Shown here piece by piece: positions 5,590-14,233 of a DNA stretch of 32,789 nt. The first letter of the stretch is position 1. Every line of letters starts with the position of its first letter. A program made the position numbers and the translations under genes. Under the pieces are notes generated by a model that searched no databases, was not told where the DNA came from, and saw only the letters and a program-made list of their open reading frames with translations. Source of the DNA: Actinospica acidithermotolerans (GTDB lineage: Bacteria > Actinomycetota > Actinomycetes > Streptomycetales > Catenulisporaceae); NCBI RefSeq assembly GCF_018139625.1, contig NZ_JAGSOH010000083.1, positions 1 through 32,789 on the forward strand, given 5' to 3'.

Positions 5590-8500
5590 ATGCGCGTCGC
5601 CATCCTCGGGACGCTCGAAGTCCGCGCGGCGGACGGGCTCGTCGAGATCCCCGGCCGCCGGCTTCGCGCTCTGCTGATCCGCCTCGCGCTCGACCCCGGC
5701 CGCGTCGTCTCGGCCGAGCGGCTGATCGACGACCTCTGGCAGGACGAACCGCCGAACGCCGCGCACAACGCGCTGCAGGCACTGGTCTCCCGACTGCGCG
5801 CGCTCGTCGGCCGCGCGACGATCGAGCAGGGCGGCGGCGGTTACCGGCTCAACGTGCGCCCCGAGGACGTCGACCTCGTCCGCTTCGAGAATTACGTCCG
5901 CCACGGTCGCGCGTGCCTGGAGTCCGGCGACGCCGCCTCCGCCGCGCAGAGCCTGCGCGATGCGCTCGCGCTCTGGCGCGGTACGCCGCTCTCCGACGTC
6001 GAGGGAATGCCGTTCGCCGAGCCGGAGACCGCCGCGCTCGACGAGCAGCGTGTCGCAGCCGTCGAATACCTCGTGGACGCGCTGCTCGCGCAACCGGCCC
6101 CCGCGGCCGACCTGCTGCCCGAGCTCGAGCAACTGCGCATCGCCTTCCCGTTCCGCGAGGGCCTGCACGCGCGCTATATGAAGGTGCTCTACGCGCTCGG
6201 CCGCCAAGCCGAAGCCCTGGCCGCGTACGAGGAGCTGCGCGCCACGTTGGCCGGCCGGCTCGGCGTCGACCCGTCGCCGGAGCTGACGAAGCTGCATCTC
6301 GCGATGCTCCGTCAGGAGCCTGCGGCCGCCCCCGTCGCGCCCATCGTGCCAATTCCGCTGCGCCAGGTCGCCCCGCGTCGCGGAAACCTGCCCGCGCAGC
6401 TCACCAGCTTCATCGGCCGCGAATCCGAGCTCGAACTCGTCAGCGAGCTGCTGTGCAACGCCCGCCTCGTCACGCTCAACGGCCCGGGCGGTGCCGGAAA
6501 GACGCGGCTCGCGCAGGAATGCGGTGCACGCCTCAGCGAGCTAGCTCCGGACGGAGTGTGGTTCGCGCCGCTCGCAGCGGTGGCAGACGGAGCGCACGTG
6601 GCGCAGGCGGTGCTCACGGCGCTCGGCGGCGAGAACACGCTCACCCTCGCCGAGATCGCGATCGAGGGCGTCGATACGGTGGACCCGCGCGAGCGCCTGC
6701 ATTCGCTGGTCGCCGAGCGCAGGATGATCCTGATCCTGGACAACTGCGAGCACGTGCTCGACGCGGTGGCAGACCTCGTCGACAAGCTGCTCGCGGCCGC
6801 GCCGGGAGTCAGGGTACTGGCGACGAGCCGCGAACCGCTCGCGCTGACCGGCGAGACGCTCTGCCCGGTCGCCTCGCTCGCACTCCCGCCGGAGGCCGCG
6901 ACTGACTTAACGGTCGAGGCGCCGCCGGCCGAATCCGCCGCCGAGTACGCGGCGGTCCGGCTGTTCGTCGAGCGCGCGGGCTCGGTGCGCCCCGGCTTCC
7001 AGCTCACGGCCGCGAACGCCGAGCCCGTCGTCCGCATCTGCCGCGCCCTCGACGGCATCCCGCTCGCCATCGAACTCGCCGCCGCGCGGCTGCGCTCGCT
7101 TACGGCACAGCAGGTCGCGGACCGGCTCGACGACCGCTTCCGGCTGCTGTCCAGCGGCAGCCGAACCGCGCTGCCGCGGCACCAGACGCTGCGCGCGATC
7201 GTCGACTGGAGCTGGGACCTGCTCACGCCCGGGGAGCGCACGGTCCTCGCGCGGCTGTCCGCCTTCGCGGGCGGCGCGATGCCCGAGGCCGCGACGCACG
7301 TATGCGGCACCGAGCCCGACGAGGTGATCGACGTGATCGCCTCCCTCGTCGACAAGTCGCTGGTCGTGGCCCAGGAGGACGACGCGGGCGAGGTGCGCTA
7401 CCGCCTGCTCGAAACGGTCCGTGCCTACGCTGCCGACCGTCTGGAGGAGTCCGGCGAACGCGCCCGCGTCCAAGATGCGCACGCCGCGCACTTCGCCGCG
7501 CTCGCCGAGCGTGCCGAGCCGGAGTTGCGGACTGCGGACCAGCTGCGCTGGATCACCCGGATCACGCTCGAACACGACAACTTCAGCGCCGCGCTGCGGC
7601 ATTGCGTGGCCGGCGAAGACGTCGTGACCGCGCTGCGCATCTTCCATGGACTGCTCTGGTTCTGGATGATGCGCAACTTCGAGAAGGAAGCCACCGAGTG
7701 GGCTGAGGAGATCGGCGCGCTGGTCGAGCGCTCGACCCCCGAGATCCCCGCCGAGCTCACCGAGGCGCAGCTGCTCTGCACGCTGATGCGGAAGATCGTG
7801 CGCGCGACGCAGAAGAACGCCGACGACGCCGAAGCCGTCGGCAAGGTCCTGCTCGAGGGCCTGCCCGAGGACACCTCCGGCTTCCGCCACCCCCTGCTCG
7901 CCCTCGCCCGGCCCGTCGCCAGCGTGCTCATCACCCGCGGCGCGGACGCGGCCCGCACGCGCGGCCGCCTCGAAGCCCTCGCCGGCCATCCCGATCCCTG
8001 GGTGCGCGCAGCCCGGTACTCGTTCGCCGCGCTGCTCGAACTCAACGACGCGAACCCCGAGGCCGCCGAGCAACTGCTGCTCACCGGCTACGCGCGCTTC
8101 CGCGAAATCGGCGAGCGGCAGGGGCTGATGTTCACGCTCGTCGTCCTCACCGAGTTCGCGCTGGCCAAGGGCCGGTTCCGGGACGCCGTGGACTACGCGG
8201 AGGAGGCGCACGCCCACGCGACCGACGGGATGACCCGGGAGTCGGGCTCGATGCTGCTGATCAGGGTCGGCCTCGCGCGCAGCCACGCCGGGGAGATGGA
8301 GCAGGGCCGCCGGACGATGGAGCGGGCGGTCGCCACCGCCGAGCGCTGCGGCGAGTTCTCCGACGCGGCGACCGGGCACGCCGAGCTCGCCGCCCTCGCG
8401 TTCCGGGCCGGCGACCGGGCCGAGGCGCGCCGCCGACTGAGCAGCGCGACCGAGCTGATCGAGGCGCACTCCGAGCGCCGCGACGTGAGCATGGCCCGCT

Positions 8501-8862
8501 CGAACACCCTGGCCCGCCGCGGCTACCTGGCCATCCTGGACGGCGACTTCGACATCGCCAGGGACTGCTTCCGGCGGGCCGTGGACGTAGTGTGGGATGG
8601 TCCGTTCCTGAGCTTCATGTCCGGGCTCGACGAGGTGCTGCGCGGTCTGGCCGCCCTCGCCGCCGCGGAGTGCGACCACGTCCGCGCGGCGGAGCTGCTG
8701 GGCGCGGCCTTCGCGGTGACCGGCATGGAGAACCAGGCCTCCTACGCCGATCCGCACACCCGCGCAGCCGCCCTCGCCGCCCTCGGCCAGGACGCCTTCG
8801 ACGCCGCGTTCGCGCGCGGCCGCCGCCTGCCCAAGGCGGACGTGCTCGCCCTCGCACCGTAG
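5590..8862 (+). CDS. AfsR/SARP-family regulator with NB-ARC and TPR-like regions
   Basis: This 1090-residue regulator starts with an OmpR-like winged helix (residues about 1-95, MRVAILGTLEVRAADG, RRLRALLIRLALDPGRVVS). A bacterial transcriptional activation (BTAD) domain follows (about 100-240). An STAND/NB-ARC ATPase comes next: Walker A GPGGAGKTR at 298-306, Walker B LILDNCEHVLD at about 381, and the GIPLAIELAAARL motif near 490. The rest, about 620-1090, is alanine-rich helical sequence consistent with TPR-like repeats. The architecture matches the AfsR group that controls secondary metabolism or stress genes in actinomycetes. No biosynthetic cluster is visible nearby, so the target is unknown. 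The binding site before ATG 5590 is weak; reinitiation from the sulfurtransferase 7 bp upstream is possible. Confidence 0.92.
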   Translation: MRVAILGTLEVRAADGLVEIPGRRLRALLIRLALDPGRVVSAERLIDDLWQDEPPNAAHNALQALVSRLRALVGRATIEQGGGGYRLNVRPEDVDLVRFENYVRHGRACLESGDAASAAQSLRDALALWRGTPLSDVEGMPFAEPETAALDEQRVAAVEYLVDALLAQPAPAADLLPELEQLRIAFPFREGLHARYMKVLYALGRQAEALAAYEELRATLAGRLGVDPSPELTKLHLAMLRQEPAAAPVAPIVPIPLRQVAPRRGNLPAQLTSFIGRESELELVSELLCNARLVTLNGPGGAGKTRLAQECGARLSELAPDGVWFAPLAAVADGAHVAQAVLTALGGENTLTLAEIAIEGVDTVDPRERLHSLVAERRMILILDNCEHVLDAVADLVDKLLAAAPGVRVLATSREPLALTGETLCPVASLALPPEAATDLTVEAPPAESAAEYAAVRLFVERAGSVRPGFQLTAANAEPVVRICRALDGIPLAIELAAARLRSLTAQQVADRLDDRFRLLSSGSRTALPRHQTLRAIVDWSWDLLTPGERTVLARLSAFAGGAMPEAATHVCGTEPDEVIDVIASLVDKSLVVAQEDDAGEVRYRLLETVRAYAADRLEESGERARVQDAHAAHFAALAERAEPELRTADQLRWITRITLEHDNFSAALRHCVAGEDVVTALRIFHGLLWFWMMRNFEKEATEWAEEIGALVERSTPEIPAELTEAQLLCTLMRKIVRATQKNADDAEAVGKVLLEGLPEDTSGFRHPLLALARPVASVLITRGADAARTRGRLEALAGHPDPWVRAARYSFAALLELNDANPEAAEQLLLTGYARFREIGERQGLMFTLVVLTEFALAKGRFRDAVDYAEEAHAHATDGMTRESGSMLLIRVGLARSHAGEMEQGRRTMERAVATAERCGEFSDAATGHAELAALAFRAGDRAEARRRLSSATELIEAHSERRDVSMARSNTLARRGYLAILDGDFDIARDCFRRAVDVVWDGPFLSFMSGLDEVLRGLAALAAAECDHVRAAELLGAAFAVTGMENQASYADPHTRAAALAALGQDAFDAAFARGRRLPKADVLALAP

Positions 8863-8906
8863 CCGCCCGAACGGCACCCGAACGGCGGGCGCGGGTGGCG
8901 GAATGC

Positions 8907-8940
8907 GAGCCGATCGTTTAATGTTCAACTATCCGAGCGG
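8907..8940 (+). promoter_or_regulatory. Possible promoter/operator of pirin gene
   Basis: An AT-richer patch, GATCGTTTAATGTTCAACTA, interrupts GC-rich DNA about 45-75 bp before the pirin start. TTTAAT could serve as a -10 element. TTCAACTA resembles half of a MarR-type operator, though the second half is not convincing. This is suggestive only. Confidence 0.25.
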
Positions 8941-8982
8941 ACGCGAGACGCCCCGCTCGGACGGAATCCGAAGGAGGACGAG

Positions 8983-9957
8983 ATGCCCGCCGTGACCACC
9001 GACAGGCTGCTGGAACTGCCGCGCGTCCCCGTGCCCGACCCGCAGGTCGCCACGCCGCGCAAGGTGCGCTCGATCACGAGCGCGCCGCAGGGTTTCGAGG
9101 GCGAGGGATTCCCCGTCTACCGGGCCTTCGCGGGCGTGTCCAAGCAGACCCTCGACCCCTTCATCCACATGGACCAGATGGGCGAGGTCGAGTACGCCGC
9201 GGGTGAGCCGAAGGGCACCCCGTGGCACCCGCACCGCGGGTTCGAGACCGTGACCTACATCATCGACGGCACCTTCGTGCACCAGGACTCGCACGGCGGC
9301 GGCGGTGTGATCACCGACGGCGACACGCAGTGGATGACCGCGGGCAGCGGGCTGCTGCACATCGAGACCCCGCCGGAGTCCCTCGTGATGTCGGGCGGCC
9401 TGTTCCACGGCATCCAGCTGTGGGTGAACCTGCCCGCGGCCAACAAGTGGAACCCGCCGCACTACCAGAGCATCGAGGGCCCGCAAGCCACGCTGTTGAC
9501 CACGCCGGATGGCGGCGCGCTGATCCGCGTGGTGGCTGGCGACGTCGGCGAGCACCGCGGCCCGGGCTCCACGTTCACGCCGATCACGATGCTGCACGCC
9601 ACGCTCAGCCCCGGCGCCTCGATGACGCTGCCGTGGAACCCGGCGTACAACGCGCTGGCCTACTCGCTCTCCGGCCGCGGCACGGTCGGCGCCGACTCCC
9701 GGCCGTTCGACGCGCACCATCTGACGGTCTTCGGCGCCGGCGACACGATCACCATCGCCGCCACCGACCGTCCGGACAGCCGGACGCCGAACTTCGACGT
9801 CCTGCTGCTCGGCGGCCAGCCGATCCGCGAGCCGGTCTTCGCCTACGGTCCCTTCGTGATGAACACGCAGGCCGAGGTCGTCCAGGCGTTCGAGGACTAC
9901 AAGAAGGGCAAGCTGGGCGTCATCCCGGCCGACCCGATCCCGCACATCGGCGCTTGA
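8983..9957 (+). CDS. Pirin family protein
   Basis: This 324-residue cytosolic bicupin belongs to the pirin/YhhW family. The metal-binding residues are present: His82 and His84 in WHPHRGFETV, and His126 and Glu128 in GSGLLHIET. AAGGAGGACGAG directly precedes ATG 8983, an excellent ribosome binding site. Characterised relatives include quercetin 2,3-dioxygenases and proteins that interact with metabolic enzymes or respond to oxidative stress. Which applies here cannot be told. It is a single-gene unit, convergent with the GT39 gene whose stop lies 56 bp downstream. Confidence 0.93.
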   Translation: MPAVTTDRLLELPRVPVPDPQVATPRKVRSITSAPQGFEGEGFPVYRAFAGVSKQTLDPFIHMDQMGEVEYAAGEPKGTPWHPHRGFETVTYIIDGTFVHQDSHGGGGVITDGDTQWMTAGSGLLHIETPPESLVMSGGLFHGIQLWVNLPAANKWNPPHYQSIEGPQATLLTTPDGGALIRVVAGDVGEHRGPGSTFTPITMLHATLSPGASMTLPWNPAYNALAYSLSGRGTVGADSRPFDAHHLTVFGAGDTITIAATDRPDSRTPNFDVLLLGGQPIREPVFAYGPFVMNTQAEVVQAFEDYKKGKLGVIPADPIPHIGA

Positions 9958-9970
9958 TCCGACTAAGGAC

Positions 9971-10029
9971 AGCGGTCGATCAAGGGCAGCGGTCGATTGG
10001 GCGCAGCGTTCGATCAAGGGCAGCGGTAC
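9971..10029. repeat. 17-bp tandem repeat across the GT39 stop codon
   Basis: Units AGCGGTCGATCAAGGGC at 9971, AGCGGTCGATTGGGCGC at 9988 and AGCGTTCGATCAAGGGC at 10005 follow each other without gaps. A partial fourth begins at 10022. The third unit contains the GT39 stop (10014-10016) and the fourth its last codons. The array therefore extends the gene's 3' end into the convergent intergenic space. Confidence 0.9.
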
Positions 10030-11960
10030 AGCGGGGCCGTCTCTTCGGGGACGGCCCCGTACGCCGTTCCAGGCACCAGCGCGCAGTGCGCGGCGACGTC
10101 GGCCGCGATCTTCGTGACGTCCGTCTGCTGCACCTTGACCGCTTTCGCCGACGCGCTGCGCACCTGCGGCATGTGCATGCCGGATCCGGTCAGCAGCACG
10201 TAGTGCAGCTTGCCGGACCTGAGCAGGCTGTCGAACTGCTGCGGCTGCGGGAAGTCCGCGTCGCCGGAGAAGCCCCCTATCGGCAGCACCGATGCCTCTT
10301 CGCTCAGGATGTAGGGCGACGCAACCGACCACGACTCCGTCGCCACCAGATAGCGCGATCCGTCGCGGTGATCGGTGAGGTACGTGAGCAGCCGGCTCTG
10401 CGCGGCGCTGAGTCTGCTCGGCGGATCGAACGGGTTGAAGGCGACGGCCTTGGCGGAGGCGGCCTGGCGGGTGCGGGGAACCGTGGTGTCGGGCAAGGCC
10501 CTGGCGAAGTGCGTGAACATGCCGCCGGTGTAGCCGCCCGCGTTCGCGTTGCCGGAGCTTCCAGCGTAGTTCGAGTCGAAGACCGAGAGCGACCAGAGCG
10601 CCGGGACCGCGAGCATCGTCGCGCAGCAGGCGGCGGCAGCCCACGCGGTCCGTCGTACGGCGATCGCGACCACGACAATCGCCGCGATCGCGAGCGGCAG
10701 CGCGATGCCGGGGACGAACGCGGGGAAATCGGCGCTCAGCCGCACCGCCCAGGCGAGGGTGACGGCGGTCAGGACGGGGAGCGCGAGGCGGTCCAGCCTG
10801 GTCTGCGCGTTGCGGTACATGGCGACGGTGCGGGTGAGCGCGTACGCGGAGAGCGCGGCCAGGGGAGGGGCGAGCGCTACGACGTATGTCGAATGCGGGA
10901 CGCTGCCCGCCGAGAGCGCGAGGCCGGTCATCAGAAGCCAGATGGTCCACATGAGCGCGCTGCCGCGCACCGGGTCGGTGCGCGGGCGGTCGCGGCGCAG
11001 CAGCAGCGCGAGGACGATTCCTGCCGCCGCCACCGGGTAGAGCCAGCCGACCTGCGAGGCGAAATCGTGCTCGAAGAGCTTGAACCAGCCGCTTTCGGCG
11101 CCGCCGCCGAAGCGCCCGCCCTGCATCGAAGCCACACTGCCGGTGCCGGCAGCCGAGATGCCCACCGAGCCGAAGCGGGCCAGGCCGTTGTAGCCGAAGA
11201 CCATCGCGATCGCGCTGTTGTTCGTCGAGCCGTCGATGTACGGGCGGTCCGCGGCCGGGGTCAGGGTCGCGACGATCACCCAGGACAGCGACACGGCGAC
11301 GCAGACCGCGCCCGCCGCGAGCGTGTGCCACAGCCGGGTGGCCCGGCGCGGGGGAGCGGCGACGAGGTAGGCGATGGCCAAGGCCGGAAGGACGGCCCAG
11401 GCCTGCATCATCTTGGCCTGGAACCCGAGGCCGACGAAGACGCCGCACAGCATGAGCCAGCGCAGCCGTCCGCTCAGCACCGCGCGTTGCCACGCGGCCG
11501 CGGCCAGCACCAGTGCGCAGGTGAGCGCCGCGTCCTCCAGCGCCTTGCCGAACAGCGACGCCGCCACCGGCGTCAGCGCGAAGATCCCGGCCGCGAGCAG
11601 GCCGCCGGCCGGCCCAATCCAGCGGCGCACGGCCGAGTTCAGCGCCAGCACGGTCACGATGCCCTCGATCACCTGGGGCAGCACCAGCGACCAGGGATGG
11701 AAGCCGAAGATCTGCGCGCTGACCGCCTGCGGCCACAGGAAGCCCGGGATCTTGTCGATGGTGATCGACGCGTCCGGGTCCAGCGCGCCGAACAGAAAGG
11801 CCCGCCAGCCCGTCGTCATCGAGCGCACGGCCACGGCGTAGAAGCCGTGGTAGCCCGCGTGCGCCGCCTCCCAGCCATACATGGTCGCGGCGAGCAGCAC
11901 GACGCCGGCCAACAGCAGCCGTTCTCGTCTCGTGCGCGGCACGGTGCGCGCGTGGTCCAC
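10014..11960 (-). CDS. Membrane glycosyltransferase, GT39 / YkcB-like
   Basis: This integral membrane protein of about 648 residues has some ten or more hydrophobic helices (for example LLLAGVVLLAATMYGWEAA, AAAIVVVAIAVRR) and a C-terminal extracytoplasmic domain. The N-terminal region YHGFYAVAVRSMTTGWRAF followed by DASITIDKIPGFLWPQ is characteristic of actinobacterial GT39/ArnT-like enzymes. These transfer a sugar from a polyprenyl-phosphate donor to lipid or protein acceptors outside the cell. The usual DKPP segment reads DKIP. The C-terminal domain (LVATESWSVASPYIL, PIGGFSGDADF) matches the YkcB type. Two GTG starts are possible: 11969 lacks a spaced binding site, whereas 11960 has GAGGGG eight bases upstream and is preferred. 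It is transcribed convergently to pirin. Confidence 0.88.
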   Translation of the reverse strand: MDHARTVPRTRRERLLLAGVVLLAATMYGWEAAHAGYHGFYAVAVRSMTTGWRAFLFGALDPDASITIDKIPGFLWPQAVSAQIFGFHPWSLVLPQVIEGIVTVLALNSAVRRWIGPAGGLLAAGIFALTPVAASLFGKALEDAALTCALVLAAAAWQRAVLSGRLRWLMLCGVFVGLGFQAKMMQAWAVLPALAIAYLVAAPPRRATRLWHTLAAGAVCVAVSLSWVIVATLTPAADRPYIDGSTNNSAIAMVFGYNGLARFGSVGISAAGTGSVASMQGGRFGGGAESGWFKLFEHDFASQVGWLYPVAAAGIVLALLLRRDRPRTDPVRGSALMWTIWLLMTGLALSAGSVPHSTYVVALAPPLAALSAYALTRTVAMYRNAQTRLDRLALPVLTAVTLAWAVRLSADFPAFVPGIALPLAIAAIVVVAIAVRRTAWAAAACCATMLAVPALWSLSVFDSNYAGSSGNANAGGYTGGMFTHFARALPDTTVPRTRQAASAKAVAFNPFDPPSRLSAAQSRLLTYLTDHRDGSRYLVATESWSVASPYILSEEASVLPIGGFSGDADFPQPQQFDSLLRSGKLHYVLLTGSGMHMPQVRSASAKAVKVQQTDVTKIAADVAAHCALVPGTAYGAVPEETAPLYRCP

Positions 11961-12049
11961 TCCGATCACCCCTCACTACTCGCTGCGATCAGATCGATGC
12001 AAAGAGTAGCGGATCACTGTGAGGGTGTGTCAGTTCTGAACCGGGAGAC

Positions 12050-12847
12050 TCAGCCGGCCGAGTGCTCCATCAGCAGCCGGCCGAGCAGGCCGCCGCCGAA
12101 GAGCACGAAGCCGATGCCGATCAGCCACGAGGTGAGCACCACGACCGTGCCGATCGCGCCGTAGGCCGCGGCGCTGGAGACGACCAGCGGGGAGAAGACC
12201 ACCGCGGAGAACAGCCGCAGGCCGACCAGCCCGGCGGCCGTCAGCATCGCGCCGGGCAGCAGCTGCATCCAGCCCATCCGGCCGGCCAGCAGGAACCTGG
12301 CGGTCCACCAGAAGAAGCCGGTCGAGCCCGCCGTCGCCACCACCGTCTGCACCAGGGTGCGCAGCAGCGAGTCGCGCGGCAGCAGGCTGGTGTCCGCCGC
12401 GACGAACAGGAAGCCGATCAGCGCGGCCAGCCAGACCACCCGCCGCCACACGCTCATCAGCCGGGCCGGCGGCAGCATCCAGATCCGCTCGAAGCCCACC
12501 TGCACGGCCGAGACGAAGGACAACCCGAACGCCGCAAGCCCGGCCAGGCCGAGCGCGGTCGTCGCGGACAGCGCGCGGGCCGGCGAGCCGAAGACCGGCC
12601 CGAGTTCCTTCGCCGCCGTCGCGGACAGGCCGATCGCCGCCGCCAGCCAGGACGGGAACTGCCGGCCGCCCACCGGATCGGCCGCGGAGACCACCAGCAG
12701 CAGCGGGATCAGCGTCACCAGGCCGAGCGCCGCGAAGCCCAGCGCGCGGTGCATCAGCTCCAGCTCCTGGCTCTCCCGCCAGGCGCGGTGCAGGAAGCCG
12801 CGCATTCCCCCGACGTGCGCCGGCTCGCTCGGCGGCTCGGTCGTCAT
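12050..12847 (-). CDS. YihY/BrkB (virulence factor BrkB-like) membrane protein
   Basis: This 265-residue protein has about six membrane helices, in the order typical of the YihY/BrkB family. An N-terminal amphipathic stretch (GGMRGFLHRAWRESQELELM) is followed by GLVTLIPLLLVVSA, then the FGLSFVSAVQVGFERIW segment and a glycine-rich end (FGGGLLGRLLMEHS). The family is often annotated as ribonuclease BN by an old error; its transport or envelope role is not settled. ATG 12847 has a GGGGGG tract five bases upstream. A longer frame to 12979 exists but its extra residues are low-complexity and not conserved-looking. An inverted repeat lies just upstream at 12871-12895. Confidence 0.88.
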   Translation of the reverse strand: MTTEPPSEPAHVGGMRGFLHRAWRESQELELMHRALGFAALGLVTLIPLLLVVSAADPVGGRQFPSWLAAAIGLSATAAKELGPVFGSPARALSATTALGLAGLAAFGLSFVSAVQVGFERIWMLPPARLMSVWRRVVWLAALIGFLFVAADTSLLPRDSLLRTLVQTVVATAGSTGFFWWTARFLLAGRMGWMQLLPGAMLTAAGLVGLRLFSAVVFSPLVVSSAAAYGAIGTVVVLTSWLIGIGFVLFGGGLLGRLLMEHSAG

Positions 12848-12870
12848 GCGCACCCCCCGCTGCCCTGGGA

Positions 12871-12895
12871 TCCTCGAGGTCGGCCGTCTCGAGGA
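12871..12895. promoter_or_regulatory. Inverted repeat upstream of the YihY gene
   Basis: TCCTCGAG (12871-12878) and CTCGAGGA (12888-12895) are perfect 8-bp arms around a nine-base spacer. A flanking GGG/CCC pair extends the symmetry with a one-base bulge. It sits 23-48 bp before the YihY start codon, inside the divergent region shared with thioredoxin. It could be an operator or a leader hairpin. Confidence 0.4.
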
Positions 12896-13086
12896 CCCGG
12901 GAGTGAGCACGGACACTGAAACTCCTCGATGATCACCACGGGTCGGCTCCGTGCCACCGACTGTAGCGTCTTTGCGCACGCCACGCCGACCCGGGTCGCG
13001 CCCGGGCCGCGCCCGCCCTGCGCGCTGGTGGGCAACCGCTCTCGGCGTCTAGGGTGGAATGAACCGATCGGAGTCGGAGGACCAAG

Positions 13087-13473
13087 ATGGCCACGCTCGA
13101 ACTGACCGTACAGAACTTCGAGGAGCACACCGACCGCGAGGGGATCACCCTCGTCGATTTCTGGGCCTCCTGGTGCGGGCCGTGCCGCCAGTTCGCCCCG
13201 ATCTTCGAGCGGGTCGCGGAGAAGAACCCGGACGTCGTGTTCGGCAAGGTGGACACCGAGGCCAACCCGGACCTCGCCGCCACCTTCAACGTCTCGGCCA
13301 TCCCGACGCTGATGGTCATCCGCGACCGGGTCGTGCTCTACGCGCAGCCGGGCGCGCTGCCCGAGGCCGCGCTCGAGGACCTGCTGCAGCAGGCCCGCAC
13401 GCTCGACATGGACAAGGTGCGGCGCGAGGCCGGCATCGAGGAGGGCCAGGACCAGGAGCAGAGCCAGGCCTGA
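13087..13473 (+). CDS. trxA: Thioredoxin
   Basis: This 128-residue cytosolic thiol-disulfide oxidoreductase carries the active site WCGPC (Cys30 and Cys33) within LVDFWASWCGPCRQF and the cis-proline in AIPTLMVI. The first ~107 residues cover a whole thioredoxin fold. The ~20-residue acidic, Gln-rich tail (EEGQDQEQSQA) is an addition. GGAGGACCAAG precedes ATG 13087. TAGGGT at 13051-13056 could be a -10 hexamer, but no good -35 partner is seen. It ends 7 bp from the convergent deacetylase gene. Confidence 0.93.
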   Translation: MATLELTVQNFEEHTDREGITLVDFWASWCGPCRQFAPIFERVAEKNPDVVFGKVDTEANPDLAATFNVSAIPTLMVIRDRVVLYAQPGALPEAALEDLLQQARTLDMDKVRREAGIEEGQDQEQSQA

Positions 13474-13480
13474 AACGCCG

Positions 13481-14233
13481 TCAGGAGCCGATCTCGGCGT
13501 CGGCGTCCGCGATCCCGTGCTCGCGCAGCGGGCCGGCCTTCCAGCCCTGCTCGGCACAGTGCTCAAGCAGCAGCGGGAGCGCGCCGAGCGTCGAGCGCCA
13601 GGACTCCGGCTTCGAGGTGCAGTCGGAGTCGTGCAGCAGGATCGTGCCGCCGCCGCGCAGGTCGCGCGCGACGGTGTGGAACACCGATTCCGGCGTCGCG
13701 GTCGCGGTCCAGTCGCGGCCCCAGGCGCTCCACAGCACCGGCCGCAGGCCCAGCTTCCGGCAGGCCGAGAAGGTCGCGGCGGTGGCCACGCCGTAGGGCG
13801 GCCGGTACCAGTACGGCGCCCGGCCGGTCGCGCTGGCCACCTCGTCCCGGCCCTGGCGCAGGTCGCGCAGGGTCTGCGCGGGGGTGAGCGCGATGTGCGC
13901 GCGGTGCCCCCAGCCGTGCAGCGCCACCTCGTGGCCCGCGTCGGAGATCCGCCGGGCCAGCGCGGGCGCGCGCTGCACCATCCGGCCGAGCAGGAAGAAC
14001 GTCGCGCGCACGCCGGCCTCGTCGAGGGCGTCCAGGAACCGCGGCGTGGAGGCCGGGTCGGGCCCGTCGTCGAAGGTCAGCGCCACGTGCCCGGGCCGGC
14101 CGAGGCCGGTCAGCCGCGGGAAGACGGCGGCGCGCACCGGCCCGAGACTGGTCACCATCGGCGCCGCCTGCGCGAACGCGCCGAGCGCGGCCAACCCGGC
14201 CATCCGCTTGGTCAAGCCGGCGACGTCGCTCAT
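13481..14233 (-). CDS. Polysaccharide deacetylase (NodB domain)
   Basis: This 250-residue carbohydrate esterase family 4-like protein probably removes N-acetyl groups from a GlcNAc-containing substrate. It has the metal-binding TFDDGPD (Asp55, Asp56), HGWGH (His106, His110), RPPYGVATAAT and a C-terminal LLHDSDC. The second motif usually reads H-S/T-x-x-H; here Gly follows the first His. A short hydrophobic N-terminus (MAGLAALGAFAQAAP) may anchor or export it. The ATG overlaps the upstream glycosyltransferase stop as ATGA, so the two are translationally coupled. The pairing suggests the enzyme acts on that glycosyltransferase's product, for example a GlcNAc-containing glycolipid. That is inference from context. 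Confidence 0.9.
   Translation of the reverse strand: MSDVAGLTKRMAGLAALGAFAQAAPMVTSLGPVRAAVFPRLTGLGRPGHVALTFDDGPDPASTPRFLDALDEAGVRATFFLLGRMVQRAPALARRISDAGHEVALHGWGHRAHIALTPAQTLRDLRQGRDEVASATGRAPYWYRPPYGVATAATFSACRKLGLRPVLWSAWGRDWTATATPESVFHTVARDLRGGGTILLHDSDCTSKPESWRSTLGALPLLLEHCAEQGWKAGPLREHGIADADAEIGS

Noticed and set aside
8929-12164. Very long open frames on both strands over pirin and GT39
   Set aside because: They are biased toward Arg, Ala, Gly and Pro and antisense or frame-shifted to recognised genes, as expected at this GC content.
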